Shown piece after piece: positions 47,290-59,100 of a stretch of 64,000 nucleotides of DNA (positions are counted from its first letter, which is position 1; each line of letters starts with the position of its first letter). Position numbers and translations under genes: made by a program. The notes below the pieces were generated by a model. It made no database searches. It was not told where the DNA came from and saw only the letters and a program-made list of their open reading frames with translations. Source of the DNA: Symsagittifera roscoffensis (lineage: Eukaryota > Xenacoelomorpha > Acoela > Convolutidae); assembly GCF_963678635.1 (NCBI RefSeq), contig NC_087068.1:40509649-40573648 (forward strand), in the 5' to 3' direction.

Positions 47290-47970
47290 GGAGACTACCA
47301 CGCTGTGGGCTTGGAATATCCAAAGGGCGCGAGTTAGTTTCCCGAAAAGAAACAGATTCGCGGAGATTGTTAAAGCCATAGCCAACAGCAAGGCGGAAGT
47401 GGTAATGATGAGCGAACTCCAAGAACAAGAAGAAGGATTCAAATGGATCAAGGCCAGGGAGACTTTCGGAGTATTGATCCATGGAAAAAGAAGTGGCATT
47501 TTCCTAAGGGACCAGTGGGCCTCGAAATGGGCAGATCAAGGTTATAGGAGAGTAATCCGGGAGAGAAGCATCTCGATAGACGTGGATGGCTACCGGTTTA
47601 TCTCGACATATCGAGAGCAAGGACATGGTCATAATAGGGGGCGACTTCAACTCAGTGGTAGGGGAGAGTGCTACCAGGGGGGCGGAGCAGACGGCGGGTA
47701 TCCACGGTTTAGGCAAGACAAACGCAGCGGGTATGAACCTACTGGAATGGTGCCAAGAGAACAGCCTAGCCTGGTGCAACTCCTTTTTCAGCCACAAGAG
47801 GAGAGGAACATTGAAGCATCCCCAGAACAAAACATGGCATGAAATAGACGGCTTCATTATGAAACAACAAGACCGGGCAAAACGCGCACGGAGGATTTTC
47901 ACGGTACCGACGAGCAAGGATCTAAGCGACCACAGACCGAAAGCGATGTGCTGTACCCTGAATAACTCTC
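47290..47970 (+). other. APE-type endonuclease domain of the LINE (with internal deletion)
   Basis: It occupies two frames: 47,261-47,611 (W-N-I, S-E-L-Q-E, G-Y-R-F-I-S-T-Y) and 47,620-47,970 (V-I-I-G-G-D-F-N, E-I-D-G-F, L-S-D-H-R-P). These are the conserved metal and phosphate binding blocks of AP-endonuclease-like LINE nucleases. The distance between the two halves is shorter than in the family, so a deletion accompanied the frameshift. Confidence 0.8.
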
Positions 47971-48739
47971 TTGACAGGAAGCGCAATAACAAGACCAGCC
48001 AACCCAAGAAGAAAATAGACTGGGAAAAACTAAGAACGGTGACAAAGGCAACGGAATACGCCAATAAATTAGCTACAGAAGAGCTCGAAGACTGGACACA
48101 AACAGCAAAGGCGATGAAGAGAGTAGGGGAAGAAGTATGCGGCACAGTAGAAAAACAACCCCTAAACCCCGCGTTGGAGAGGCACAAAGAGGAAATAGAA
48201 ATGGCGCAAAAGAGAATATGCGAACTAACAGCTCGAGCACAAGACGGAAACGAAGCAGCGAAGGAAGAGAGACGGAAAGCTAGAAAGGATTTCAAAAGAC
48301 AGAAGAAAGAGTGGGAAGAAGAATGGTGGCTAGAGATTGTCAACGAAGCAAAAAGAGCCGAAACTAGCGGCGATATGAGAATCCTGTATAAAACCTTGAG
48401 AAGGATTGGCATCAAAGACAATAATAGCTGTGTTGAGGACGAATTCTTCAGCCCGGAGGAATGCAAAGAGCATTTCATGCAAGTCTCGGCAACGAGATAT
48501 GACCGACCGGAGGGAGAAATAAAATCCTTAATCGATAGTCTGGAACAAAAAAGGGACACTGTGGCACGAGAAGCAGCACGGAAAATAGAAATGGAATTCA
48601 CAGTGCAGGAAGTGGAGCGAGAAGTTGCTCTCATGAAAGACGGCGCGTCACGGATTGACGGAGTGCGCCTAATTGGGATCAATGCCGCTGACAACACAAC
48701 AAAAAGAGAAATTTTCAAGAGCGTCATACAACTGCTTGA

Positions 48740-49480
48740 AACAGATCCAAACACCTGGCCCGAGGAAACCAAAGAAGGATGGGTGGTACCCATTCACAAG
48801 AAGGGTCCAAAGAACGATCTAAAAAACTACAGAGGCATTTGCCTCCTTCCTTTAGCCAGCCGGATCATAGCCAGAGTACTGGCCTCCAGGATCAGACTAT
48901 GGGCGGAAGAGATTGGGGCATTAGACGAGAACCAAAATGGCTTCAGGAGGAACAGATCGACCGCGGACGCGACACAGACTATAATCAGAATCGACGAAGA
49001 GACAAGTAGAGTTCTGGGAAGGTCTAACCACCCTGACCCGAGAAGACCAGGAGCTGTACTCTTGGACATAAAAAAGGCGTACCCGAGAACGAACAAACCA
49101 CTTTTATGGGGGATACTAGGAAAGCTAGGTATGCCTACAAGCATCTTAGAAATCCTGAAAGGCTTACATGAGAACACACAATACCGAGTAAAAGGCAAAC
49201 AGGAACTGAGTACACCATGGACGCCACAAAGGGGCCTTCGCGAAGGGTGCGCCACCTCGCCCATTCTGTTTAATATTTATCATGCTACATCCATGAGGCA
49301 AGCCCAAATGGATCGGATAAAGGAGGCAAAGGAAGAATGCGGCTTGAAGTGGACCTGGAGACCGGGAAACAGCCTCCCCCCTGCGACGTCCCAAAGGAAC
49401 CTACAGAGCAGCAACAGGATTGAATTCCAGATACTGGACTCGCTGTTTGCGGTCGACTCCACTCTGTTAGGAAGTATGGA
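48740..49480 (+). other. Reverse transcriptase domain of the LINE (active site altered)
   Basis: Blocks in order: W-V-V-P-I-H-K-K-G (about 48,780), N-Y-R-G-I-C-L-L-P (48,824), N-G-F-R-R-N-R-S-T (48,937), L-D-I-K-K-A-Y (49,062), G-L-R-E-G-C-A-T-S-P (49,231) and F-A-V-D-S-T-L-L-G (49,446). The GTC at 49,452-49,454 stands where GAC (Asp) is expected. A long basic segment (48,000-48,400) precedes the domain. Confidence 0.9.
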
Positions 49481-50702
49481 AGAGCTCAGTCGAGGTAAAG
49501 AGACAATTAAGAAGACGATGCTGAAGTATGAAGAAGTGTGTCACGATGGGAATGAAGAATTCATAATGTTTGGCAGCGAGGCAGTGGACAGGACAAGAAT
49601 GCTAGGGACCCTAATTGGAAGAAAGGAAGACATAAACGCGAGGATTAAAAGAGGCTACCATGCTTGGTCAAAGGCCAAGAAATGGCTATGGAAGTCAACA
49701 CTGTCAAAGAGAACCAAGGCGGTAATTGTCTAAGCTGTAGTAGAATCAACCATGCTATTCGACTGCTCGGTGAGACCCTGGACAACCACGGATATTTCGA
49801 AATTACAAAGAGTGGCCGATATAGCGTACAGAAACGTATGGAATAATGGGAAGGGGCTGGCGCTATACAGGATGCAGAAGGAAGGGGTGAATAGTTTTGA
49901 GATCAGAAGGCAACTAGGAATAACATCAATTCGACAGAAGATTGAAACACTGGCACTGGAGAGGATAGGACACGTGACGAGGATGCCGGACACAAGAACA
50001 TTAAAGAAAATCACTCTGGGCAACTGGACGGAAGTTGGCGAAAGACCAAAGAATGGGAAGAACAACACTATAACGTACTGGAAAAGAATTTTAAAAGAGG
50101 CAGGGTTAGATTGGACTAACATCGAAGGTCTAACTATGGACAGAAAAAATTGGAAGGGTATTGTGAACGAGAGAAAGAAGGCCACGGATGAATGGGGGAA
50201 CAAGATGTGCGAAATACACAAAGGGAATCTGAAACCAACCAGAAGCCAAGCCGGTAAACCAGTCACGGAGGAAGGGTTCAAATGTCGTTGGCCACCATGC
50301 GAAAAGACATGCCGAACAAAGGTGGGACGAGACCATCATGAAACACGAATCCACAAGCGCAATGAACTAATATTTGAATGTGGAAAATGACACACAACTT
50401 TCGAACAAAAAGCACAAAGAACGAACCACGCCAAGCAATGTGGAGGGGCCCCAAGAGGGACGTGCCCGGACTGTGGGAAAGAACTTAGCACGACGAACAT
50501 GGCGAGACATAGAAGAACCTACTGTTTGAGAAGACATGACACAATGACTCTTAGAAGCGCGAGCACACTAGCCAGGACCACATGCCCGGACTGCGGGATC
50601 CCCATCACAAAAACAAATGTAGCAAGACATAGGAACACTGCGTTCCGGGGAGTGGCAGTCGAGACCCCCAGGGGTTGTAAACGACATACAAGACAAGACA
50701 AG

Positions 50703-50759
50703 TCAAACAAAAAAATTCTTAAACAAGTTTTTCTGTCCGGAAATTCGAGAAAGTCGAAA
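50703..50759. repeat. 57 bp direct repeat, right (candidate target-site duplication)
   Basis: Partner of 46,861-46,917 (54 of 57 positions equal). It is followed by ordinary satellite ('cgtatcaaatgggg'). Confidence 0.6.
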
Positions 50760-51039
50760 CGTATCAAATGGGGTCGAACAAACAAGTTTACAATTTTTCA
50801 AAAACTGTCGGTCGAGTAAGTCAAGAAAATTGAAACATATCTAGGAGGGGTCAAACAAACAATTTTTTTAAACACGTTTTTCGGTCCAGAAAGTTGAAAA
50901 GTCGAAACGTATCATATGGGGTCGAACAAACAAGTTTTCAATTTTTCAAAAACTGTCGGTCGAGTAAGTCGAGAAATTCAAAACACATCGAAGTCTGGTC
51001 GAGAAAGTCGAGAAAGTCGAAACGTATCAAATGGGGTCG

Positions 51040-52660
51040 AACAAACAAATTACAATTTTTCAAAAATTGTCGGTCGAGTAAGTCAAAAAAATCGAAACAT
51101 ATCTAGGAGGGGTCAAACAAACAATTTTTTTATACAAATTTTTCGGTCCGGAAAGTCGATAAAGTCGAAACGTATCAAAAGGGGTCGAACAAACAAGTTT
51201 TCAATTTTTCAAAAATTGTCAACCGAGTAAGTCAAGAAAATCGAATTATATCTATGAGGGGTCAAACAAACAAGTTTTTTAATTAAGTTTTTCTGTCCGG
51301 AAAGTCGAGAAAGTCGAAACGTATCAAATGGGGTCGAACAAACAAGTTTTTAATTTTTCAAAAAATTGTCGGTCGAGTAAGTCAAGAAAATCGAAACATA
51401 TCTAGGAGGGGTCAAACAAACAATTTTTAAAACACGTTTTTTGGTCCAGAAAGTCGAAAAGTCAAAACGTATCATATGGGGTCGAACAAACAAGTTTTCA
51501 ATTTTTCAAAAACTGTCGGTCGAGTAAGTCGAGAAATTCGAAACACTTCGAAGGCTGGTCGAGAAAGTCGAAACGTATCAAATGGGGTCGAACAAACAAA
51601 TTACAATTTTTCAAAAATTGTCGGTCGAGTAAGTCAAGAAAATCGAAACATATTTATGAGGGGTCAAACTAACAAGTTTTTTAAACAAGTTTTTCTGTCC
51701 GGAAAGTCGAGAAAGTCGAAACGTATCAAATGGGGTCGAACAAACAAATTACAATTTTTCAAAAATTGTCGGTCGAGTAAGTCAAGAAAATCGAAACATA
51801 TCTAGGAGGGGTCAAACAAACAATTTTTTTGAACAAATTTTTCGGTCCGGAAAGTCGATAAATTCGAAACGTATCAAAAGGGGTCGAACAAACAAATTAC
51901 AATTTTTCAAAAATTGTCGGTCGAGTAAGTCAAGAAAATCGAAACATATCTATGAGGGGTCAAACTAACAAGTTTTTTAAACAAGTTTTTCTGTCCGGAA
52001 AGTCGAGAAAGTCGAAACGTATCAAATGGGGTCGAACAAACAAATTACAATTTTTCAAAAATTGTCGGTCGAGTAAGTCAAAAAAATCGAAACATATCTA
52101 GGAGGGGTCAAACAAACAATTTTTTTATACAAATTTTTCGGTCCGGAAAGTCGATAAAGTCGAAACGTATCAAAAGGGGTCGAACAAACACGTTTTCAAT
52201 TTTTCAAAAATTGTCAACCGAGTAAGTCAAGAAAATCGAATTATATCTATGAGGGGTCAAACAAACAAGTTTTTTAATTAAGTTTTTCTGTCCGGAAAGT
52301 CGAGAAAGTCGAAACGTATCAAATGGGGTCGAACAAACAAGTTTTTAATTTTTCAAAAAATTGTCGGTCGAGTAAGTCAAGAAAATCGAAACATATCTAG
52401 GAGGGGTCAAACAAACAATTTTTTAAACACGTTTTTTGGTCCAGAAAGTCGAAAAGTCGAAACGTATCATATGGGGTCGAACAAACAAGTTTTCAATTTT
52501 TCAAAAACTGTCGGTCGAGTAAGTCGAGAAATTCGAAACACTTCGAAGTCTGGTCGAGAAAGTCGAAACGTATCAAATGGGGTCGAACAAACAAATTACA
52601 ATTTTTCAAAAATTGTCGGTCGAGTAAGTCAAGAAAATCGAAACATATCTATGAGGGGTC
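51040..52660. repeat. 995 bp higher-order repeat, about 1.6 copies
   Basis: Distinct variants such as 'tttatacaaatttttcgg' (51,128 and 52,123) and 'tttttaattaagttttt' (51,275 and 52,270) recur with a shift of 995 bases and near identity. Confidence 0.8.
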
Positions 52661-54469
52661 AAACAAACAATTTTTTTGAACAAATTTTTCGGTCCGGAAA
52701 GTCGATAAATTCGAAACGTATCAAATGGGGTCGAACAAACAAATTACAATTTTTCAAAAATTGTCGGTCGAGTAAGTCAAGAAAATCGAAACATATCTAG
52801 GAGGGGTCAAACAAACAATTTTTTTGAACAAATTTTTCGGTCCGGAAAGTCGAGAAAGTCGAAACGTATCAAAAGGGGTCGAACAAACAAGTTTTCAATT
52901 TTCAAAAATTGTCGGCCGAGTAAGTCAAGAAAATCGAAACAAATCTATGAGGGGTCAAATTAACAAGTTTTTTAAACAAGTTTTTCTGTCCGGAAAGTCG
53001 AGAAAGTCGAAACGTATCAAATGGGGTCGAACAAACGAATTACAATTTTTCAAAAATTGTCGGTCGAGTAAGTCAAGAAAATCGAAACATATCTAGGAGG
53101 GGTCAAACAAACAATTTTTTTGAACAAATTTTTCGGTCCGGAAAGTCGATAAATTCGAAACGTACCAAAAGGGGTCGAGCAAACAAGTTTTCAATTTTTC
53201 AAAAAATGTCGGCCGAGTAAGTCAAGAAAATCGAAACATATCTATGAGGAGTCAAACTAACAAGTTTTTTAAACAAGTTTTTCTGTCCGGAAAGTCGAGA
53301 AAGTCGAAACGTATCAAATGGGGTCGAACAAACAAATTACAATTATTCAAAAATTGTCGGTCGAGTAAGTCAAGAAAATCGAAACATATCTAGGAGGGGT
53401 CAAACAAACAATTTTTTTGAACAAATTTTTCGGTCCGGAAAGTCGATAAATTCGAAACGTATCAAATGGGGTCGAACAAACAAATTACAATTTTTCAAAA
53501 ATTGTCGGTCGAGTAAGTCAAGAAAATCGAAACATATCTATGAGGGGTCAAACTAACAAGTTTTTTAAACAAGTTTTTCTGTCCGGAAAGTCGAGAAATT
53601 CGAAACGTATCAAATGGGGTCGAACAAACAAATTACAATTTTTCAAAAATTGTCGGTCGAGTAAGTCAAGAAAATCGAAACATATCTAAGAGGGGTCAAA
53701 CAGACAATTTTTTTAAACACGTTTTTCGGTCCAGAAAGTCGAAAAGTCGAAACGTATCATATGGGGTCGAACAAACAAGTTTTCAATTTTTCAAAAACTG
53801 TCGGTCGAGTAAGTCGAGAAATTCGAAACACATCGAAGTCTGGTCGAGAAAGTCGAAACGTATCAAATGGGGTCGAACAAACAAATTACAATTTTTCAAA
53901 AATTGTTGGTCGAACAAGTCAAGGAAATCGATACATATCTAGGAGGGGTCAAACAAATAATTTTTTAAACAATTTTTCGGTCCTGAAAGTCGATAAAGTC
54001 GAAACGTATCAAAAGGGGTCGAACAAATAAGTTTTTAATTTTTCAAAAATTGTCGGCCGAGTAAGTCAAGAAAATCGAAACAAATCTATGAGGGGTCAAA
54101 ATAACAATTTTTTTACACAAGTTTTTCTGTCCGGGAAGTCGAGAAAGTCGAAACGTATCAAATGGGGTCGAACAAACAAGTTTACAATTTTTCAAAAATT
54201 GTCGGTCGAGTAAGTCAAGAAAATCGAAACATATCTAGGAGGGGTCAAACAAACAAGTTTTTTACACAAATTTTTCGGTCCCGAAAGTCGATAAAGTCGA
54301 AACGTATCAAAAGATGTCGAACAAACAAGTTTTCAATTTTTCAAAAATTGTCGGCCGAGTAAGTCAAGAAAATCAAAACAAATCTATGAGGGGTCAAATT
54401 AACAAGTTTTTTGGTCCGGAAAGCCGAAAATGTCGAAACGTATCAAATGGAGTTGAGCAAACAAATTTT

Positions 54470-56192
54470 CAAATTTTCTTAGTATTTTAAAAACTGTCGG
54501 TCGAGGAAGTCGAGAAAGTCGAAACATATCGAAATTTGGCCGAGAAAGTCGATACATATCTATGCGAGGTCAAATATACACATTCTTGCTATTTTAAAAA
54601 TTGTCGGTCGAGTAAGTCGAGAAAGTCGATACATATCTAGGAGGGGTCAAGCAAACAATTTTTTAAACAAATTTTTCGGTCCTGAAAGTCGATAAAGTCG
54701 AAACGTATCAAAAGGGGTCGAACAAATAAGTTTTCAATTTTTCAAAAATTGTCGGCCGAGTAAGTCAAGAAAATCGAAACAAATCTATGAGGGGTCAAAA
54801 TAACAAGTTTTTTAAACAATTTTTTTTGTCCGGAAAGTCGAGAAAGTTGAAACGTATCAAATGGGGTCGAACAAACAAGTGTACAATTTTTCAAAAATTG
54901 TCGGTCGAGTAAGTCAAGAAAATCGAAACATATCTAGGAGGGGTCAAACAAACAATTTTTCTACACAAATTTTTCGGTCCTGAAAGTCGATAAAGTCGAA
55001 ACGTATCAAAAGGGGTCGAACAAATAAGTTTTCAATTTTTCAAAAATTGTCGGCCGAGTAAGTCAAGAAAGTCGAAACAAATCTATGAGGGGTCAAAATA
55101 ACAAGTTTTTTAAACAAGTTTTTTTGTCCGGAAAGTCGAGAAAGTCGAAACGTATCAAATGGGGTCGAACAAACAAGTTTTCAATTTTTCAAAAATTGTC
55201 GGCCTTGTAAGTCAAGAAAATCGAAACAAATCTATGAGGGGTCAAATTAACAAGTTTTTTAAACAAGTTTTTTGGTCCGGAAAGCCGAAAATGTCGAAAC
55301 GTATCAAATGGGGTTGAACAAACAAGTTTTCAAATTTTCTTAGTATTTTAAAAACTGTCGGTCGAGGAAGTCGAGAAAGTCGAAACATATCGAAATTTGG
55401 CCGAGAAAGTCGATACATATCTATGCGAGGTCAAATATACACATTCTTGCTATTTTAAAAATTGTCGGTCGAGTAAGTCGAGAAAGTCGATACATATCTA
55501 GGAGGGGTCAAGCAAACAATTTTTTAAACAAATTTTTCGGTCCTGAAAGTCGATAAAGTCGAAACGTATCAAAAGGGGTTGAACAAATAAGTTTTCAATT
55601 TTTCAAAAATTGTCGGCCGAGTAAGTCAAGAAAATCGAAACAAATCTATGAGGGGTCAAAATAACAAGTTTTTTAAACAATTTTTTTTGTCCGGAAAGTC
55701 GAGAAAGTTGAAACGTATCAAATGGGGTCGAACAAACAAGTGTACAATTTTTCAAAAATTGTCGGTCGAGTAAGTCAAGTAAAATCGAAACATATCTAGG
55801 AGGGGTCAAACAAACAATTTTTCTACACAAATTTTTCGGTCCTGAAAGTCGATAAAGTCGAAACGTATCAAAAGGGGTCGAACAAATAAGTTTTCAATTT
55901 TTCAAAAATTGTCGGCCGAGTAAGTCAAGAAAATCGAAACAAATCTATGAGGGGTCAAAATAACAAGTTTTTTAAACAAGTTTTTTTGTCCGGAAAGTCG
56001 AGAAAGTCGAAACGTATCAAATGGGGTCGAACAAACAAGTTTTCAATTTTTCAAAAATTGTCGGCCTTGTATGTCAAGAAAATCGAAACAAATCTATGAG
56101 GGGTCAAATTACCAAGTTTTTTAAACAAGTTTTTTGGTCCGGAAAGCCGAAAATGTCGAAACGTATCAAATGGGGTTGAACAAACAAGTTTT
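54470..56192. repeat. 861 bp higher-order repeat, two tandem copies
   Basis: The landmark 'caaattttcttagtatttt' occurs at 54,470, 55,331 and 56,193 (shifts 861 and 862). Identity between units is very high. Confidence 0.85.
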
Positions 56193-59100
56193 CAAATTTT
56201 CTTAGTATTTTAAAAACTGTCGGTCGAGGAAGTCGAGAAAGTCGAAACATATCGAAACTTGGCCGAGAAAGTCGAAACATATCTCTGCGGGGTCAAATAT
56301 ACACATTCTTGCTATTTTAAAAATTGTCGGTCGAGTAAGTCGAGAAAGTCGATACATATTTATGCGGGGTCAAACAAACAAATTCTTAAACAAGTTTTTC
56401 TGTCCGGAAAATCGAGAAAGTCGAAACGTATCAATTGGGGTCGAACAAACAAGTTTACAATTTTTCGAAAATAGTTCGTCGAGTAAGTAAAAAAAACGAA
56501 ACATATCTAGGAGGGGTCAAGCAAACAATTTTTTTTAACAAATTTTTTCGTCCGGAAAGTCAATAAAGTCGAAACGTATCAAAAGTTGTCGAACGAACAA
56601 GTTTTCAATTTTTCAAAAATTGTCGGCCGAGTAAGTCAAGAAAATCGAAACAAATCTATGAGGGGTCAAATTAACAAGTTTTTTAAACAAGTTTTTTGGT
56701 CCGGAAAGCCGAAAATGTCGAAACGTATCAAATGGGGTTGAACAAACAAGTTTTCAAATTTTCTTAGTATTTCAAAAACTGTCGGTCGAGGAAGTCGAGA
56801 AAGTCGAAACACATCGAAGTCTGGTCAAGAAAGTCGAGAAAGTCGAAACGTATCAAATGGGGTCGAACAAACAAATTACAATTTTTCAAAAATTGTCGGT
56901 CGAGTAAGTCAAGAAAATCGAAACATATCTAGGAGGGGTCAAACAAAAAAATTTTTTAAACAAATTTTTCGGTCCGGAAAGTCGAGAAAGTCGAAACGTA
57001 TCAAATGGGGTCGAACAAAAAAGTTTTCAATTTTTCAAAAACTGTCGGTCGAGTAAGTCAAGAAAATCGAAACATATCTAGGAGGGGTCAATCAAAAAAA
57101 TTTTTCAAACTAATTTTTTGGTCCGGAAAGTCGATAAAGTTGAAACGTATCAAAAGGGGTCGAACAAACAAGTTTTCATTTTTTCAAAAATTGTCGGCCG
57201 AGTAAGTCAAGAAAATCATAACATATCTATGAGGGGTCAATTATACACATTCTTGCTATTTTAAAAATTGTCGGTCGAGTAAGTCGAGAAAGTTGATACA
57301 TATTTATGCGGGGTCAAACAAACAAATTCTTAAACAAGTTTTTCTGTCCGGAAAGTCAAGAAAGTCGAAACGTATCAATTGGGGTCGAACAAACAAGTTT
57401 ACAATTTTTCGAAAATTGTTCGTCGAGTAAGTGAAAAAAATCGAAACATATCTAGGAGGGGTCAAGCAAACAATTTTTTTAAACAAATTTTTTCGTCCGG
57501 AAAGTCAATAAAGTCGAAACGTATCAAAAGTGGTCGAACAAAAATCTTTCAATTTTTCAAAACTGTCGGTCGAGTAAGTCAAGAAAATCGAAACATATCT
57601 AGGAGGGGTCAATCAAAAAACATTTTCAAATAAGTTTTTTGGTCCGGAAAGTCGATAAAGTTGAAACGTATCACAAGGGGTCGAACAAACAAGTTTTCAT
57701 TTTTTCAAAAATTGTCGGCCGAGTAAGTCAAGAAAATCAAAACATATCTATGAGGGGTCAAACCAACAAGTTTTTTAAACACGTTTTTTGGTCCGGAAAG
57801 CCGAAAATGTCGTGACGTATCTATGCGGGTTCAAATATACACATTTTTACTATTTTAAAAATTGTCGATCGAGTAAGTCGAGAAAGTTGATACATATTTA
57901 TGCGGGGTCAAACAAACAAATTCCTAATTAAGTTTTTCTGTCCGGAAAGTCGAGAAAGTCGAAACGTATCATATGGAGTCGAACAAACAGATTTTCAGTT
58001 TTTCAAAAACTGTCGGTCGAATAGGTCGAGAAATTCGAAACACATCGAAGTCTGGTCAAGAAAGTCGAGAAAGTCGAAACGTATCAAATGGGGTCGAACA
58101 AACAAATTACAATTTTTAAAAAAAATTGTCGGTCGAGTAAGTCAAGAAAATTGAAACATATCTAGGAGGGGTCAAACAAACAATTTTTTCAAACACGTTT
58201 TTTGGTCCAGAAAGTCAAAAAGTCGAAACGTATCATATGGGGTCGAACAAACAAATTTTCAGTTTTTCAAAAACTGTCGGTCGAATAGGTCAAGAAAATC
58301 GAAACACATCGAAGTCTGGTCGAGAAAGTCGAGAAAGTCGAAACGTATCAAATGGGGTCGAACAAACAAATTACAATGTTTCAAAAATTGTCGGTCGAGT
58401 AAGTCAAGTAAATCGAAACATATCTAGGAGGGGTCAAACAAAAAATTTTTTTAAACAAATTTTTCGGTCCGGAAAGTCGAGAAAGTCGAAACGTATCAAA
58501 TGGGGTCGAACAAACAAGTTTACAATTTTTGAAAAATTGTCGGCCGAGTAAGTCAAGAAAATCGAAACAAATCTATGAGGGGTCAAAATAACAAGTTTTT
58601 GAAACAAGTTTTTTTGTCCGGAAAGTCGAGAAAGTCGAAACGTATCAAATGGGGTCGAACAAACAAGTGTTCAATTTTTCAAAAATTGTCGGTCGAGTAA
58701 GTCAAGAAAATCGAAACATATCTAGGAGGGGTCAAGCAAACAATTTTTTTCCACAAATTTTTCGGTCCTGAAAGTCGATAAAGTCGAAACGTATCAAAAG
58801 TTGTCGAACAAACAAGTTTTCAATTTTTCAAAAATTGTCGGCCGAGTAAGTCAAGAAAATCGAAACAAATCTATGAGGGGTCAAATTAACAAGTTTTTTA
58901 AACAAGTTTTTTGGTCCGGAAAGCCGAAAATGTCGAAACGTATCAAATGGGGTTGAACAAACAAGTTTTCAAATTTTCTTAGTATTTTAAAAACTGTCGG
59001 TCGAGGAAGTCGAGAAAGTCGAAACATATCGAAATTTGGCCGAGAAAGTCTAAACATATCTATGCGGGGTCAAATATACACATTCTTGCTATTTTAAAAA

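Larger units (their letters stand above)
46918..50680 (+). pseudogene. LINE polyprotein: 2A, PHD-like, APE endonuclease, RT, zinc fingers; broken
   Basis: One long reading frame is recognisable, broken at: TAA 47,027-47,029 inside the PHD-like finger; a frameshift with loss of sequence at about 47,605-47,625; TAA 49,731-49,733 (likely from CAA); TGA 50,388-50,390, replacing a zinc-ligand Cys codon (TGT in the truncated copy); and one base lost near 50,643 in the last finger. The endonuclease keeps W-N-I (about 47,309), S-E-L-Q-E (about 47,411), G-G-D-F-N (about 47,640) and S-D-H (about 47,925). About 25-30 residues seem lost between the endonuclease blocks I-S-T-Y and G-G-D-F-N. The RT has motif A L-D-I-K-K-A-Y (about 49,062-49,082), but motif C reads F-A-V-D-S (49,446-49,460) where F-A-D-D is usual. 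The protein would nick the target and copy its own RNA there; this copy cannot. Confidence 0.9.
46918..50702 (+). mobile_element. APE-type LINE, nearly full length, inserted in satellite
   Basis: The 3,785 bp element has clearly higher G+C than all surrounding DNA. It encodes, in order, 2A-like motif, PHD-like finger, AP-type endonuclease, reverse transcriptase, a C-terminal region and a Cys/His finger array. The 3' untranslated part is only about 22 bases and ends in three ACAAG repeats instead of poly(A). The first base fixed as element is 46,918. No ATG lies upstream of the 2A motif within the element, so a short 5' piece may be missing. I cannot assign a LINE clade with certainty: the 2A-plus-APE-plus-finger layout recalls ingi/L1Tc-like elements, the PHD finger recalls CR1-like ORF1 proteins. 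Confidence 0.9.

Noticed and set aside
47504-48793. 429-codon minus-strand open frame
   Set aside because: It is the antisense of the LINE endonuclease-RT region; Ser/Leu/Pro-rich composition with no domain. The plus strand has clear RT and endonuclease motifs.
49730-50281. 183-codon minus-strand open frame
   Set aside because: Antisense shadow of the LINE C-terminal region.
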